A stretch of DNA of 11,870 nucleotides. Source: Spirochaetales bacterium. GTDB lineage: Bacteria > Spirochaetota > Spirochaetia > DSM-16054 > Sediminispirochaetaceae. Both the position numbers and the translations under genes were made by a program. Of this stretch, positions 1 through 10,096 are shown in pieces (positions within the stretch are counted from its first letter, which is position 1; each line of letters begins with the position of its first letter). The stretch is from the NCBI GenBank assembly GCA_021767325.1, contig JAASTM010000023.1, positions 1-11,870 on the forward strand. Direction: 5' to 3'. The notes beneath the pieces are model-generated. The model was not told the origin of the DNA. It saw only the letters and a program-made list of their open reading frames with translations, and did no database searches.

Positions 1-1155
1 GTACATAACCGGCCTGGTATCGCCGGCCCCCTGAAAAGCCCCGATGGTCGCATGAAAAAAGCCGAACAGTACTACCGACGGTGCAACCACCCTGAATAGT
101 TCGGCCCCGTAGCGCATCGTCTCCGGATCATCCACGAAAAAACGGATAAACGAGCTGCCGTAGAAGAAGGCCAGTACCATTGCCGGCAGAATAAAGGCCT
201 GAATGGAGAGAATGCTCAGCACCACCACCTGCCGGGCTCCGTCCGGGTCTTCCGCTCCAAGCCGCTGACCGACCAGGGAGGTGGTAGCCCTCGATATTCC
301 CATGGCCGGCATATTGAACAGACCAATCAGCCGGTTGCCTACTCCGAAGGCCGCGATTACCGCAGTCCCGAACGAGTTTACCAGCCCCTGCAGTACGGTA
401 AAACCGAGTGCCGACACCGCCTGTCCGAAGGAGGACGGCAGCCCTATCCGCAGAAACAGGCGAACCGACTGCAGCCTCGGCCGCATGTGCTCCAGTTTCA
501 GCTTCATCCCGTACCGGCCCTGAATCAGAATATAGAATGCAATGCAGGAGCCGATAATCCGCGCAACCACTGTTGCCACCGCAGCTCCCCGGACCCCCCA
601 GGAGGGGAAAAACCCGATTCCGTAGATTAAAAGCGGATCAAGTGCGATATTCAAACCTACGGTTATCACCTGGATGATCAGCGGGACCACGGTGCGCCCG
701 ATTCCCTGCATGGCGCTCTGCATCACAAAGAAACCGAACATAAACGGCAGCCCCGCAAAGACGATCAGCATGTAGTCCCGGGTAAAGGCAAAGACATTCT
801 GCGGGGTCTGCAGCAGTTTTAACAGGGGCTCGGACAAGCCGATTCCCGCCAGAGCAATCAGCAGAGCGGTGAAAAGGAGAATTGTAGTAGATTGGCCCAG
901 ATAAAAATCTACACGCTCACGGCTCCCCTTCCCGTGTGATTGGGCAATCAGCGTAGTCCCGGCCATCGACAGGCCTATACCAAACAGAATCAGGAAAAAG
1001 ATAATCGGAAAGGCAATCGTGGGTGCCGAGAGTTCGGCGCTGCCCAGCTTCCCGAGGAAAAAGGCATCGGTAAGATTGTAGAGAGTCTGTACCAGGTTTC
1101 CAGCCATGAGCGGCAGTGCAATTTTCATCAGAGGTCGGAGCTGGGAAAAGTTCAT
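1..1155 (-). CDS. MATE-family efflux transporter, C-terminus cut off by window edge
   Basis: This gene reads leftward and stays open to the window edge, giving 385 residues from the ATG at 1155-1153. MATE proteins are inner-membrane antiporters that export drugs or toxic cations in exchange for Na+ or H+; they usually run to about 440-480 residues with 12 helices. The visible part holds about ten hydrophobic spans in the MATE pattern. It begins MNFSQLRPLMKIALPLMAGN and continues with LVQTLYNLTDAFFLGKLGS, the usual family N-terminus. The second half repeats the layout (FLRIGLPSSFGQAVSALGF, then FGVGNRLIGLFNMPAMGIS), and GAFQGAGDTRPVMY is the last stretch seen. Helices 11-12 are presumably off the edge. 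The start is chosen by homology: no Shine-Dalgarno sequence sits at normal spacing, but AAGGA lies 15 nt upstream in a hairpin loop. The reading frame also stays open further upstream, so a GTG or TTG start near 1201-1206 cannot be excluded. It is divergent from gltB. The substrate is unknown. Confidence 0.93.
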   Translation of the reverse strand, partial: MNFSQLRPLMKIALPLMAGNLVQTLYNLTDAFFLGKLGSAELSAPTIAFPIIFFLILFGIGLSMAGTTLIAQSHGKGSRERVDFYLGQSTTILLFTALLIALAGIGLSEPLLKLLQTPQNVFAFTRDYMLIVFAGLPFMFGFFVMQSAMQGIGRTVVPLIIQVITVGLNIALDPLLIYGIGFFPSWGVRGAAVATVVARIIGSCIAFYILIQGRYGMKLKLEHMRPRLQSVRLFLRIGLPSSFGQAVSALGFTVLQGLVNSFGTAVIAAFGVGNRLIGLFNMPAMGISRATTSLVGQRLGAEDPDGARQVVVLSILSIQAFILPAMVLAFFYGSSFIRFFVDDPETMRYGAELFRVVAPSVVLFGFFHATIGAFQGAGDTRPVMY

Positions 1156-1160
1156 GCGGT

Positions 1161-1196
1161 TACAATTAAATCCTTGTTTTAATTGAACTAATTGTA
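1161..1196. repeat. Overlapping inverted repeats (CAATTA/TAATTG half-sites) upstream of the MATE gene
   Basis: Two perfect 8-bp inverted repeats share their left arm. CAATTAAA (1163-1170) pairs with TTTAATTG (1178-1185) across 7 nt. TACAATTA (1161-1168) pairs with TAATTGTA (1189-1196) across 20 nt. The two right arms are a direct repeat 9 bp apart. The outer right arm contains the -10 of the predicted MATE promoter and the inner pair covers its likely start site. This is a good place for a dimeric repressor, or for alternative hairpins in the MATE leader mRNA. No regulator gene is in the window. Confidence 0.6.
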
Positions 1197-1219
1197 TCCA
1201 CAACACCCTTCTTTGTAAA
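1191..1219 (-). promoter_or_regulatory. Predicted sigma70-type promoter of the MATE gene
   Basis: On the minus strand, TTTACA (1219-1214) and TACAAT (1196-1191) are separated by exactly 17 nt. Each matches five of six bases of the -35 and -10 consensus. Transcription would start near 1184, giving a leader of about 28 nt before the ATG at 1155. Inverted repeats overlap both boxes, which suggests repressor control. This is a prediction from sequence only. Confidence 0.55.
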
Positions 1220-1237
1220 TATAGATATAAATACAAA
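1212..1237. promoter_or_regulatory. 26-bp imperfect palindrome, candidate operator between MATE and gltB
   Basis: The arms are TTTGTA (1212-1217) and TACAAA (1232-1237). Position-by-position symmetry holds for 10 of 13 base pairs. The element contains the -35 of the predicted MATE promoter on the minus strand and a weaker -35-like TAGATA (1222-1227) on the plus strand. That placement would let one bound dimer affect both divergent genes. AT-rich DNA forms such symmetry by chance more readily, so binding is not established. Confidence 0.4.
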
Positions 1238-1304
1238 ATTTATGTATAAATATACAGAATTCGTCCGTACTATACTTGATTTTAATATTCATACATTCCA
1301 TTAT
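1222..1304 (+). promoter_or_regulatory. Candidate gltB promoter region
   Basis: Two plus-strand candidates are visible in this AT-rich stretch. TAGATA (1222-1227) with TATAAA (1245-1250) at 17-nt spacing would give a leader of about 70 nt. TTGATT (1276-1281) with CATTAT (1299-1304), also at 17-nt spacing, would give a leader of about 17 nt that barely contains the ribosome binding site. Neither is strong, and I cannot choose between them. A nitrogen-type sigma54 site (GG-N10-GC) was not seen. Confidence 0.3.
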
Positions 1305-1315
1305 TTTAACAAAGC

Positions 1316-1322
1316 AAGGAGG
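1316..1322 (+). promoter_or_regulatory. Strong ribosome binding site of gltB
   Basis: AAGGAGG lies 5 nt before the ATG at 1328 and fixes this start. It matches the anti-Shine-Dalgarno sequence over seven bases, as expected for an abundant enzyme. Confidence 0.9.
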
Positions 1323-1327
1323 ATAAC

Positions 1328-5869
<4,542 letters not shown>

Positions 5870-5871
5870 GA

Positions 5872-7296
5872 ATGGGCGAATTAAGAGGATTTTTGAGATA
5901 CAAAAAGAAGGTTTCCGGTTACCGGGAGATCGATACGCGCCTGAAGGATTATCGCGAAGTAATTCAACGCCTACCCCGGCAGGAGCTAAAGGACCAGGCG
6001 GCCCGCTGCATGGATTGCGGAACCCCCTTCTGTCACTCCTTCGGCTGCCCCCTGGCCAACCTGATTCCGGAATGGAATGATGCGGTGTACCGGGGACTCT
6101 GGGACGAGGCGTACGACCGTCTGGAACTCACCAGCAATTTCCCCGAGATCACCGGTCGAATCTGCCCGGCCCCCTGCGAGAGCTCGTGTACCCTTTCGAT
6201 CAACGATGCTCCGGTCAGTATCAAGGAGATTGAAATTGCAATCATCGAAACCGCCTTTGAAAAAGGATGGGTAAAACCCCAGCCGCCGCGGCGTGAATCC
6301 GGAAAAAAGGTGGCAATAGTGGGATCCGGACCGGCCGGTTTAGCTGCCGCTCAGCAGCTGCGCCGCATGGGCCACCAGGTAATAGTGTATGAAAAGGACA
6401 GTAAGCCCGGGGGAATACTGCGCTACGGCATCCCGGAGTTCAAACTGGAAAAAGCGGTTATCGACCGGCGCCTCGATATCTACCGGCAGGAAGGCATCGA
6501 GTTCGAAACCAACGTTGTTGTAGGCGAAGATCTGTCGGCCCGCTATTTGAAGCGAAAACACGACGCAGTCGTACTGGCGATGGGCTGCCGGGTTCCCAGG
6601 CCCGTTCCAGTACCCGGGAGTCAGTCAGACGGGGTTTACTTTGCCCTCGATTACCTGACCCAGTCTACACAACACCTTTACGGAGAGATCGCCGAACAAC
6701 AGGTCGTCAGTGCCAAGGATAAAACCGTATTGGTGCTCGGAGGCGGGGATACCGGGGCCGACTGTGTTGGGACGGCCAACCGTCAGGGGGCGAAGAAGGT
6801 CTACCAGTTCGAGATAATGCCCAAACCGGATGAGTGGGAACACAGCTGGAATCCGGACTGGCCGTACTACCCGAAAATCTACCGCACTTCATCCAGCCAC
6901 TACGAGGGCTGTGAACGCCGATGGAAGATTAAAACCAAAAAGCTGTACGGCCGCGGAGTCAGCATTGAAAAGGGCATTTTCTGCGAAATCGACTGGACGA
7001 AGGACGCCGGCGGGCGCTGGCGGCAGCAGGAAATTCCCGGAACCGAGTTCACACTGGATATCGACATGGTCCTGATAGCCGCCGGATTCGTACAGGTGGA
7101 ACCATCTAAACTGCTGAAGGATTTCGATCTGCAGCTGAACGAACGCGGCACCATCAGCATCGACGAGCACTTTCATACCTCTCAGGAGGGTGTGTTTGCG
7201 GCCGGAGATGCGGTCAGCGGCGCCTCGCTGGTGGTAAAAGCAATGAACCAGGGCCGCAGCCTGGCCGACAATGTGAACCAGTTTCTCCGCCGCTGA
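5872..7296 (+). CDS. gltD: Glutamate synthase, small subunit (FAD/NAD(P)H iron-sulfur oxidoreductase)
   Basis: The beta subunit oxidises NAD(P)H and passes electrons through FAD and 4Fe-4S clusters to the FMN and 3Fe-4S of GltB. Its 474 residues are typical. The N-terminal ferredoxin-like part carries Cys46, Cys49, Cys54 and Cys59 (CMDCGTPFC then GC), followed by Cys98, Cys102 and Cys106 in CPAPCESSC; together these supply the cluster ligands. The FAD dinucleotide motif VAIVGSGPAGLAAA lies near residues 147-160. The NAD(P)H motif VLVLGGGDTGAD lies near 287-298. The closing FAD motif GVFAAGDAVSGASLVV lies near 438-453. The same fold occurs in the DPYD and NADPH-dependent glutamate synthase-like family, but a GltB gene 2 bp upstream settles the role. 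Coenzyme choice (NADPH or NADH) cannot be read with certainty. No convincing terminator follows it. Confidence 0.98.
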   Translation: MGELRGFLRYKKKVSGYREIDTRLKDYREVIQRLPRQELKDQAARCMDCGTPFCHSFGCPLANLIPEWNDAVYRGLWDEAYDRLELTSNFPEITGRICPAPCESSCTLSINDAPVSIKEIEIAIIETAFEKGWVKPQPPRRESGKKVAIVGSGPAGLAAAQQLRRMGHQVIVYEKDSKPGGILRYGIPEFKLEKAVIDRRLDIYRQEGIEFETNVVVGEDLSARYLKRKHDAVVLAMGCRVPRPVPVPGSQSDGVYFALDYLTQSTQHLYGEIAEQQVVSAKDKTVLVLGGGDTGADCVGTANRQGAKKVYQFEIMPKPDEWEHSWNPDWPYYPKIYRTSSSHYEGCERRWKIKTKKLYGRGVSIEKGIFCEIDWTKDAGGRWRQQEIPGTEFTLDIDMVLIAAGFVQVEPSKLLKDFDLQLNERGTISIDEHFHTSQEGVFAAGDAVSGASLVVKAMNQGRSLADNVNQFLRR

Positions 7297-7309
7297 GCCC
7301 CAAGGGCAG

Positions 7310-7336
7310 TGACCGGCAGTAAGCGGGCGTTGACCG
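7310..7336 (+). repeat. TGACCG direct repeat 21 bp apart upstream of the exchanger
   Basis: TGACCG occurs at 7310-7315 and again at 7331-7336, so the copies are spaced two DNA turns apart. The second copy overlaps the predicted -35 (TTGACC, 7330-7335). The same stretch has a weak inverted repeat, CGGCAG (7314-7319) with CTGCCG (7339-7344). It is not followed by a T-run, so it is not a standard terminator for gltBD. Either element could be chance. Confidence 0.3.
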
Positions 7337-7358
7337 TTCTGCCGCTCTATCTTATGCT
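7330..7358 (+). promoter_or_regulatory. Predicted promoter of the exchanger gene giving a near-leaderless mRNA
   Basis: TTGACC (7330-7335, five of six) and TATGCT (7353-7358, four of six) are separated by 17 nt. Transcription would begin near 7365, only about 5 nt before the ATG at 7370. That would explain why this gene has no Shine-Dalgarno sequence. Confidence 0.45.
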
Positions 7359-7368
7359 TTAGCATAAG
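7351..7368. repeat. Perfect 8-bp inverted repeat over the -10/start region of the exchanger
   Basis: The sequence CTTATGCTTTAGCATAAG has arms CTTATGCT and AGCATAAG separated by TT. It ends one base before the ATG at 7370 and contains the predicted -10. There is no T-run after it, so it is a better fit to an operator, or to an mRNA hairpin touching the start codon, than to a terminator of gltBD. Confidence 0.6.
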
Positions 7369-7369
7369 T

Positions 7370-8431
7370 ATGAATGTTGTCTACTGGTTGAACTCGCTTT
7401 CCAACACCCTCACATCCGGAATGGCCGGTACCGTCGGCCTGTTTTTGTGTGCCGTGCTGGTAATTACTTATGCCGGGATCGGACTCAGCCGCAGTGCCGA
7501 CATCATCGCCGACCGCACCGGTCTCGGTGAGGCGGTGGTTGGCGCCGTGCTGCTCGGGGCAGTGACCTCCCTGTCCGGCCTTACCGTAACTCTGCTGGCT
7601 GCCGGCCGGGGACTACCCGAGCTGGCAATATCCAACGCTTTTGGGGGAATTGCAATTCAGACGGTATTCCTCTCAATCGCCGATATCAGCTACAGAAAAT
7701 CGAATCTGGAACACGCCGCGGCATCCGTCGAGAACATGACTCAGGGTGCCCTGCTGATCATAATGTTGTCGATTGCGCTGCTGGCCGGTATCGGTCCGGA
7801 TATCCATATTTTCCACATTCATATAGCAACCCCTCTGATGTTTCTAACATACGGCTTCGGTATTCGTATGGTTCACCACCAGCATGACCGGCCGATGTGG
7901 CTCCCGCGCATGACCTCCGCCACGAAAAAAGACCGTCCGGAGGTTGATTCATGGCAGAACAAATCGATGCTGAAGGTCTCGGCCACGTTCCTCCTCAGCG
8001 CAATCGCCATTATCGCAGCCGGGTTTCTGCTGACCGACTCTTCACAGGCACTCATGCGGCACACCGGTTTGTCTCAGAGTTTTGTAGGCGCCCTGCTGGT
8101 GGCAGCCGGTACATCCATACCGGAATTGGTCACCGCAGTGGCGGCAGTGCGACGGGGTGCGCTAACTCTGGCGGTCGGAGGAATTATCGGCGGCAATATT
8201 TTCGACACCCTGTTTGCCGGTGCGGCGGATATCGCCTACACCGAGGGCTCGGTATACCACGCAATTTCCCCGCACGAAAGCTTCCTGATTACCCTCACTA
8301 TTCTGCTCACCGCGATTTTACTGGTAGGACTGCTGCACAGACAGAAACAGGGAGTCGCAAACATCGGCTTCGAAAGCGCAGCTATCGTAATTCTTTATCT
8401 AGTAGGAATGGCGGTCATAGGATTGGCCTGA
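7370..8431 (+). CDS. CaCA-family (sodium/calcium exchanger-like) membrane protein with degenerate alpha-1 repeat
   Basis: This 353-residue inner-membrane protein has about ten hydrophobic spans in two halves joined by a charged loop (about 172-198), the layout of bacterial YrbG-type Ca2+/cation antiporters. The alpha-2 repeat (about 233-290) is canonical: AAGTSIPELV with Glu252, then GGIIGGNIFD with Asn276 and Asp279. The matching alpha-1 repeat (about 51-105) is recognisable from LSRSADIIADRTGLGE but reads VTSLSGL where TSxPEL is expected. Gly70 therefore sits at the acidic position, and FGGIAIQ replaces the GSN-type motif. Ion choice may thus differ from Na+/Ca2+ exchangers, or it may not be an active exchanger. 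The start at 7370 has no ribosome binding site; the next in-frame Met is residue 18. It lies 73 bp after gltD and looks separately promoted. The physiological ion is unknown. Confidence 0.85.
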   Translation: MNVVYWLNSLSNTLTSGMAGTVGLFLCAVLVITYAGIGLSRSADIIADRTGLGEAVVGAVLLGAVTSLSGLTVTLLAAGRGLPELAISNAFGGIAIQTVFLSIADISYRKSNLEHAAASVENMTQGALLIIMLSIALLAGIGPDIHIFHIHIATPLMFLTYGFGIRMVHHQHDRPMWLPRMTSATKKDRPEVDSWQNKSMLKVSATFLLSAIAIIAAGFLLTDSSQALMRHTGLSQSFVGALLVAAGTSIPELVTAVAAVRRGALTLAVGGIIGGNIFDTLFAGAADIAYTEGSVYHAISPHESFLITLTILLTAILLVGLLHRQKQGVANIGFESAAIVILYLVGMAVIGLA

Positions 8432-8437
8432 TATAAT
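8429..8437 (+). promoter_or_regulatory. Extended -10 promoter element formed by the exchanger stop codon
   Basis: TGaTATAAT is a perfect extended -10: the TGA stop of the exchanger supplies TG plus the spacer base, and TATAAT occupies 8432-8437. No good -35 is visible 17 nt upstream (TGGCGG), which extended -10 promoters can tolerate. Transcription would begin near 8444 and leave about 28 nt before the acyl-CoA synthetase ATG. Confidence 0.5.
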
Positions 8438-8440
8438 GGA

Positions 8441-8466
8441 AAGGAGAACAACAATAGCTGGTAGGA
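8441..8466 (+). promoter_or_regulatory. Ribosome binding sites before the acyl-CoA synthetase
   Basis: AGGA (8463-8466) lies 6 nt before the ATG at 8473 and is the likely working site. A better-looking AAGGAG (8441-8446) lies 26 nt upstream of that ATG and has no usable in-frame ATG, GTG or TTG at normal distance; an in-frame TAG at 8455 blocks a longer form. If transcription starts near 8444, the upstream copy would be only partly in the mRNA. Confidence 0.5.
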
Positions 8467-8472
8467 ACGTCA

Positions 8473-10086
8473 ATGAAGCTGAATCGACTTACTCTGAATG
8501 AGCTGCTGAAGTACGGTCTTTCACACTATGGAACTCTGCCGTTTGCCGGATTTGTTGACGAGGATGCATACACTTTTAGGGAATACGGGTCGGCAGTAGT
8601 CACCTTGTACGGGTTTTTGAGAGAAAAAGGAATCAGCCGGGGCGATCGCATCGCTATCCTTGCCGAGAATTCGCCGAACTGGGGTATCTGTTATCTCTCT
8701 GTCACAACTTACGGTGCAGTCGCAGTCCCCCTGCTTACAGATTTTCAGAGCGGCGAGATCGGCTCTATTCTCGCGCATGCCGAAGTGAAGGGAATCTGTA
8801 TCTCCGCAAAGATGGAAGCCAAGCACGCCGCGGCTCTGCCCCGTGATGTCTGGCGACTGCAGGTCGATTCCCTGACGGACTCCTTGGAGATCGAAGATCC
8901 CACCGTACCCGCGGACTCCGCCGCGATTCCTGAGGACGTATCTGAGGACGATCCGGCGGTAATCATTTACACCTCCGGCACCACCGGAAGCCCGAAAGGG
9001 GTGAGCCTCACCCATAAGAATATTGTTCACAATGTAGTCAGTACGAGCTTCATCCCGGTGAAGCTGCGCCCCGGGGACAGGCTCCTGTCGATTCTACCAC
9101 TCGCACATACCTATGAATGTACAATCGGCTTTCTGACCCCGATTCTACTCGGCTGCAACATTCGCTATCTGCATTCACTCCCGGCTCCCACGGTACTGAT
9201 GCCGGCCCTCACATCCGTTCGGCCGCACGTCATGTTGTCCGTACCTCTTCTAATGGAAAAGCTCTATCGAAAAATGGTGCTGCCGCGGCTGGAGTCCAAT
9301 CCGATTCTGCGCTTCATTCGCAGCCTTACTTTCGGGAGGAAACTGCTGCACCGGCTTATCGGCAGAAAACTGAAAACAACTTTCGGGGGCAACTTGAAAT
9401 ATTTTATTGTCGGCGGCGCCTCCCTTTCAGCGGAAGTAGAGCAGTTTCTCAATGAATCGGGCTTTCCGCTGGCCAAAGGCTACGGGCTCACCGAAACCAG
9501 CCCCCTGGTAGCCGGCTGTACTCCGGCGTACGACCGTATGTACACAGTCGGCACCCCGCTTGAAGGGGTAGAGGTCCGGATTGATTCCCCTGAACCCCAC
9601 AGTCAGCCCGGCGAAATCCTGGTGAAAGGCCCCAATGTTACTTCGGGCTATTACCGCGAACCGGAGAGAACCGCAAGCGCTTTTACTGAAGATGGATGGT
9701 TCCGTACCGGCGACCTGGGAATTCTCGATGCCGACGGGTATCTGTCCATCAAGGGCAGGTTGAAAAACCTCATTTTGGGTCCCAGTGGAGAAAACATCTA
9801 CCCGGAGGAGATCGAGGAGCTTCTCAACAGGGATGAGCTCGTCAGCGAGTCTCTGGTTGTGGAGGAAGCCGGCCGGCTCATTGCCAGGGTCTATGTTGAA
9901 TATGAAACCATTAAGGAGTTCGGACAGCATCAAATCGAGAAGCACATCAAATCCCTCCGAAAAGCCGTAAACTCGCAGTTGGCCGCTTTTTCCAGATTAG
10001 CGGAAATAAAGTTGCAGAAAAAGCCGTTTAAAAAAACACCTACAAACAAGATCAAGCGGTATCTTTACTCAGGAGGCGACCGCTGA
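8473..10086 (+). CDS. AMP-dependent acyl-CoA synthetase (long-chain fatty acid-CoA ligase type)
   Basis: This 537-residue ANL-superfamily enzyme would activate a carboxylic acid, most likely a fatty acid, with ATP to an acyl-adenylate and then a CoA (or ACP) thioester. The core motifs are present in order. The ATP loop YTSGTTGSPKG lies at 166-176. GYGLTET (336-342) includes the catalytic-type Glu341. RTGDLG carries Asp414, which binds ribose. KGR, with Arg429, starts the hinge. SGENIYPEEIEELL marks the C-terminal lid, and TPTNKIKR supplies the C-terminal lysine (Lys526). No signal peptide is seen, so the protein is cytoplasmic or membrane-associated. The long segment between about 250 and 320 is rich in basic residues and could sit near the membrane. 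The DHH-CBS gene follows after 10 bp. Chain length is not readable, and an acyl-ACP synthetase role is possible. Confidence 0.92.
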   Translation: MKLNRLTLNELLKYGLSHYGTLPFAGFVDEDAYTFREYGSAVVTLYGFLREKGISRGDRIAILAENSPNWGICYLSVTTYGAVAVPLLTDFQSGEIGSILAHAEVKGICISAKMEAKHAAALPRDVWRLQVDSLTDSLEIEDPTVPADSAAIPEDVSEDDPAVIIYTSGTTGSPKGVSLTHKNIVHNVVSTSFIPVKLRPGDRLLSILPLAHTYECTIGFLTPILLGCNIRYLHSLPAPTVLMPALTSVRPHVMLSVPLLMEKLYRKMVLPRLESNPILRFIRSLTFGRKLLHRLIGRKLKTTFGGNLKYFIVGGASLSAEVEQFLNESGFPLAKGYGLTETSPLVAGCTPAYDRMYTVGTPLEGVEVRIDSPEPHSQPGEILVKGPNVTSGYYREPERTASAFTEDGWFRTGDLGILDADGYLSIKGRLKNLILGPSGENIYPEEIEELLNRDELVSESLVVEEAGRLIARVYVEYETIKEFGQHQIEKHIKSLRKAVNSQLAAFSRLAEIKLQKKPFKKTPTNKIKRYLYSGGDR

Positions 10087-10090
10087 GGAG
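10085..10090 (+). promoter_or_regulatory. Ribosome binding site that sets the DHH-CBS start
   Basis: GAGGAG overlaps the TGA stop of the upstream gene (10084-10086) and lies 6 nt before the ATG at 10097. A TTG at 10091 would touch this site directly. Another AGGAGG (10071-10076) is 14 nt from that TTG, so ATG 10097 is preferred. Confidence 0.75.
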
Positions 10091-10096
10091 TTGAGT

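Noticed and set aside
281..1182. Two 80-codon plus-strand frames (281-523 and 940-1182)
   Set aside because: Both are antisense to the MATE transporter, whose minus-strand frame is open over the whole interval and clearly coding.
7351..7368. CTTATGCT/AGCATAAG hairpin as the gltBD terminator
   Set aside because: It is AT-rich with a 2-4 nt loop and is followed by AGTATGAATG rather than a T-run, so it does not fit a Rho-independent terminator.
7951..8436. 161-codon plus-strand frame overlapping the exchanger
   Set aside because: It is rich in Arg, His and Gly with no motif, while the exchanger frame carries the intact alpha-2 repeat. It is a +1/+2 frame shadow.
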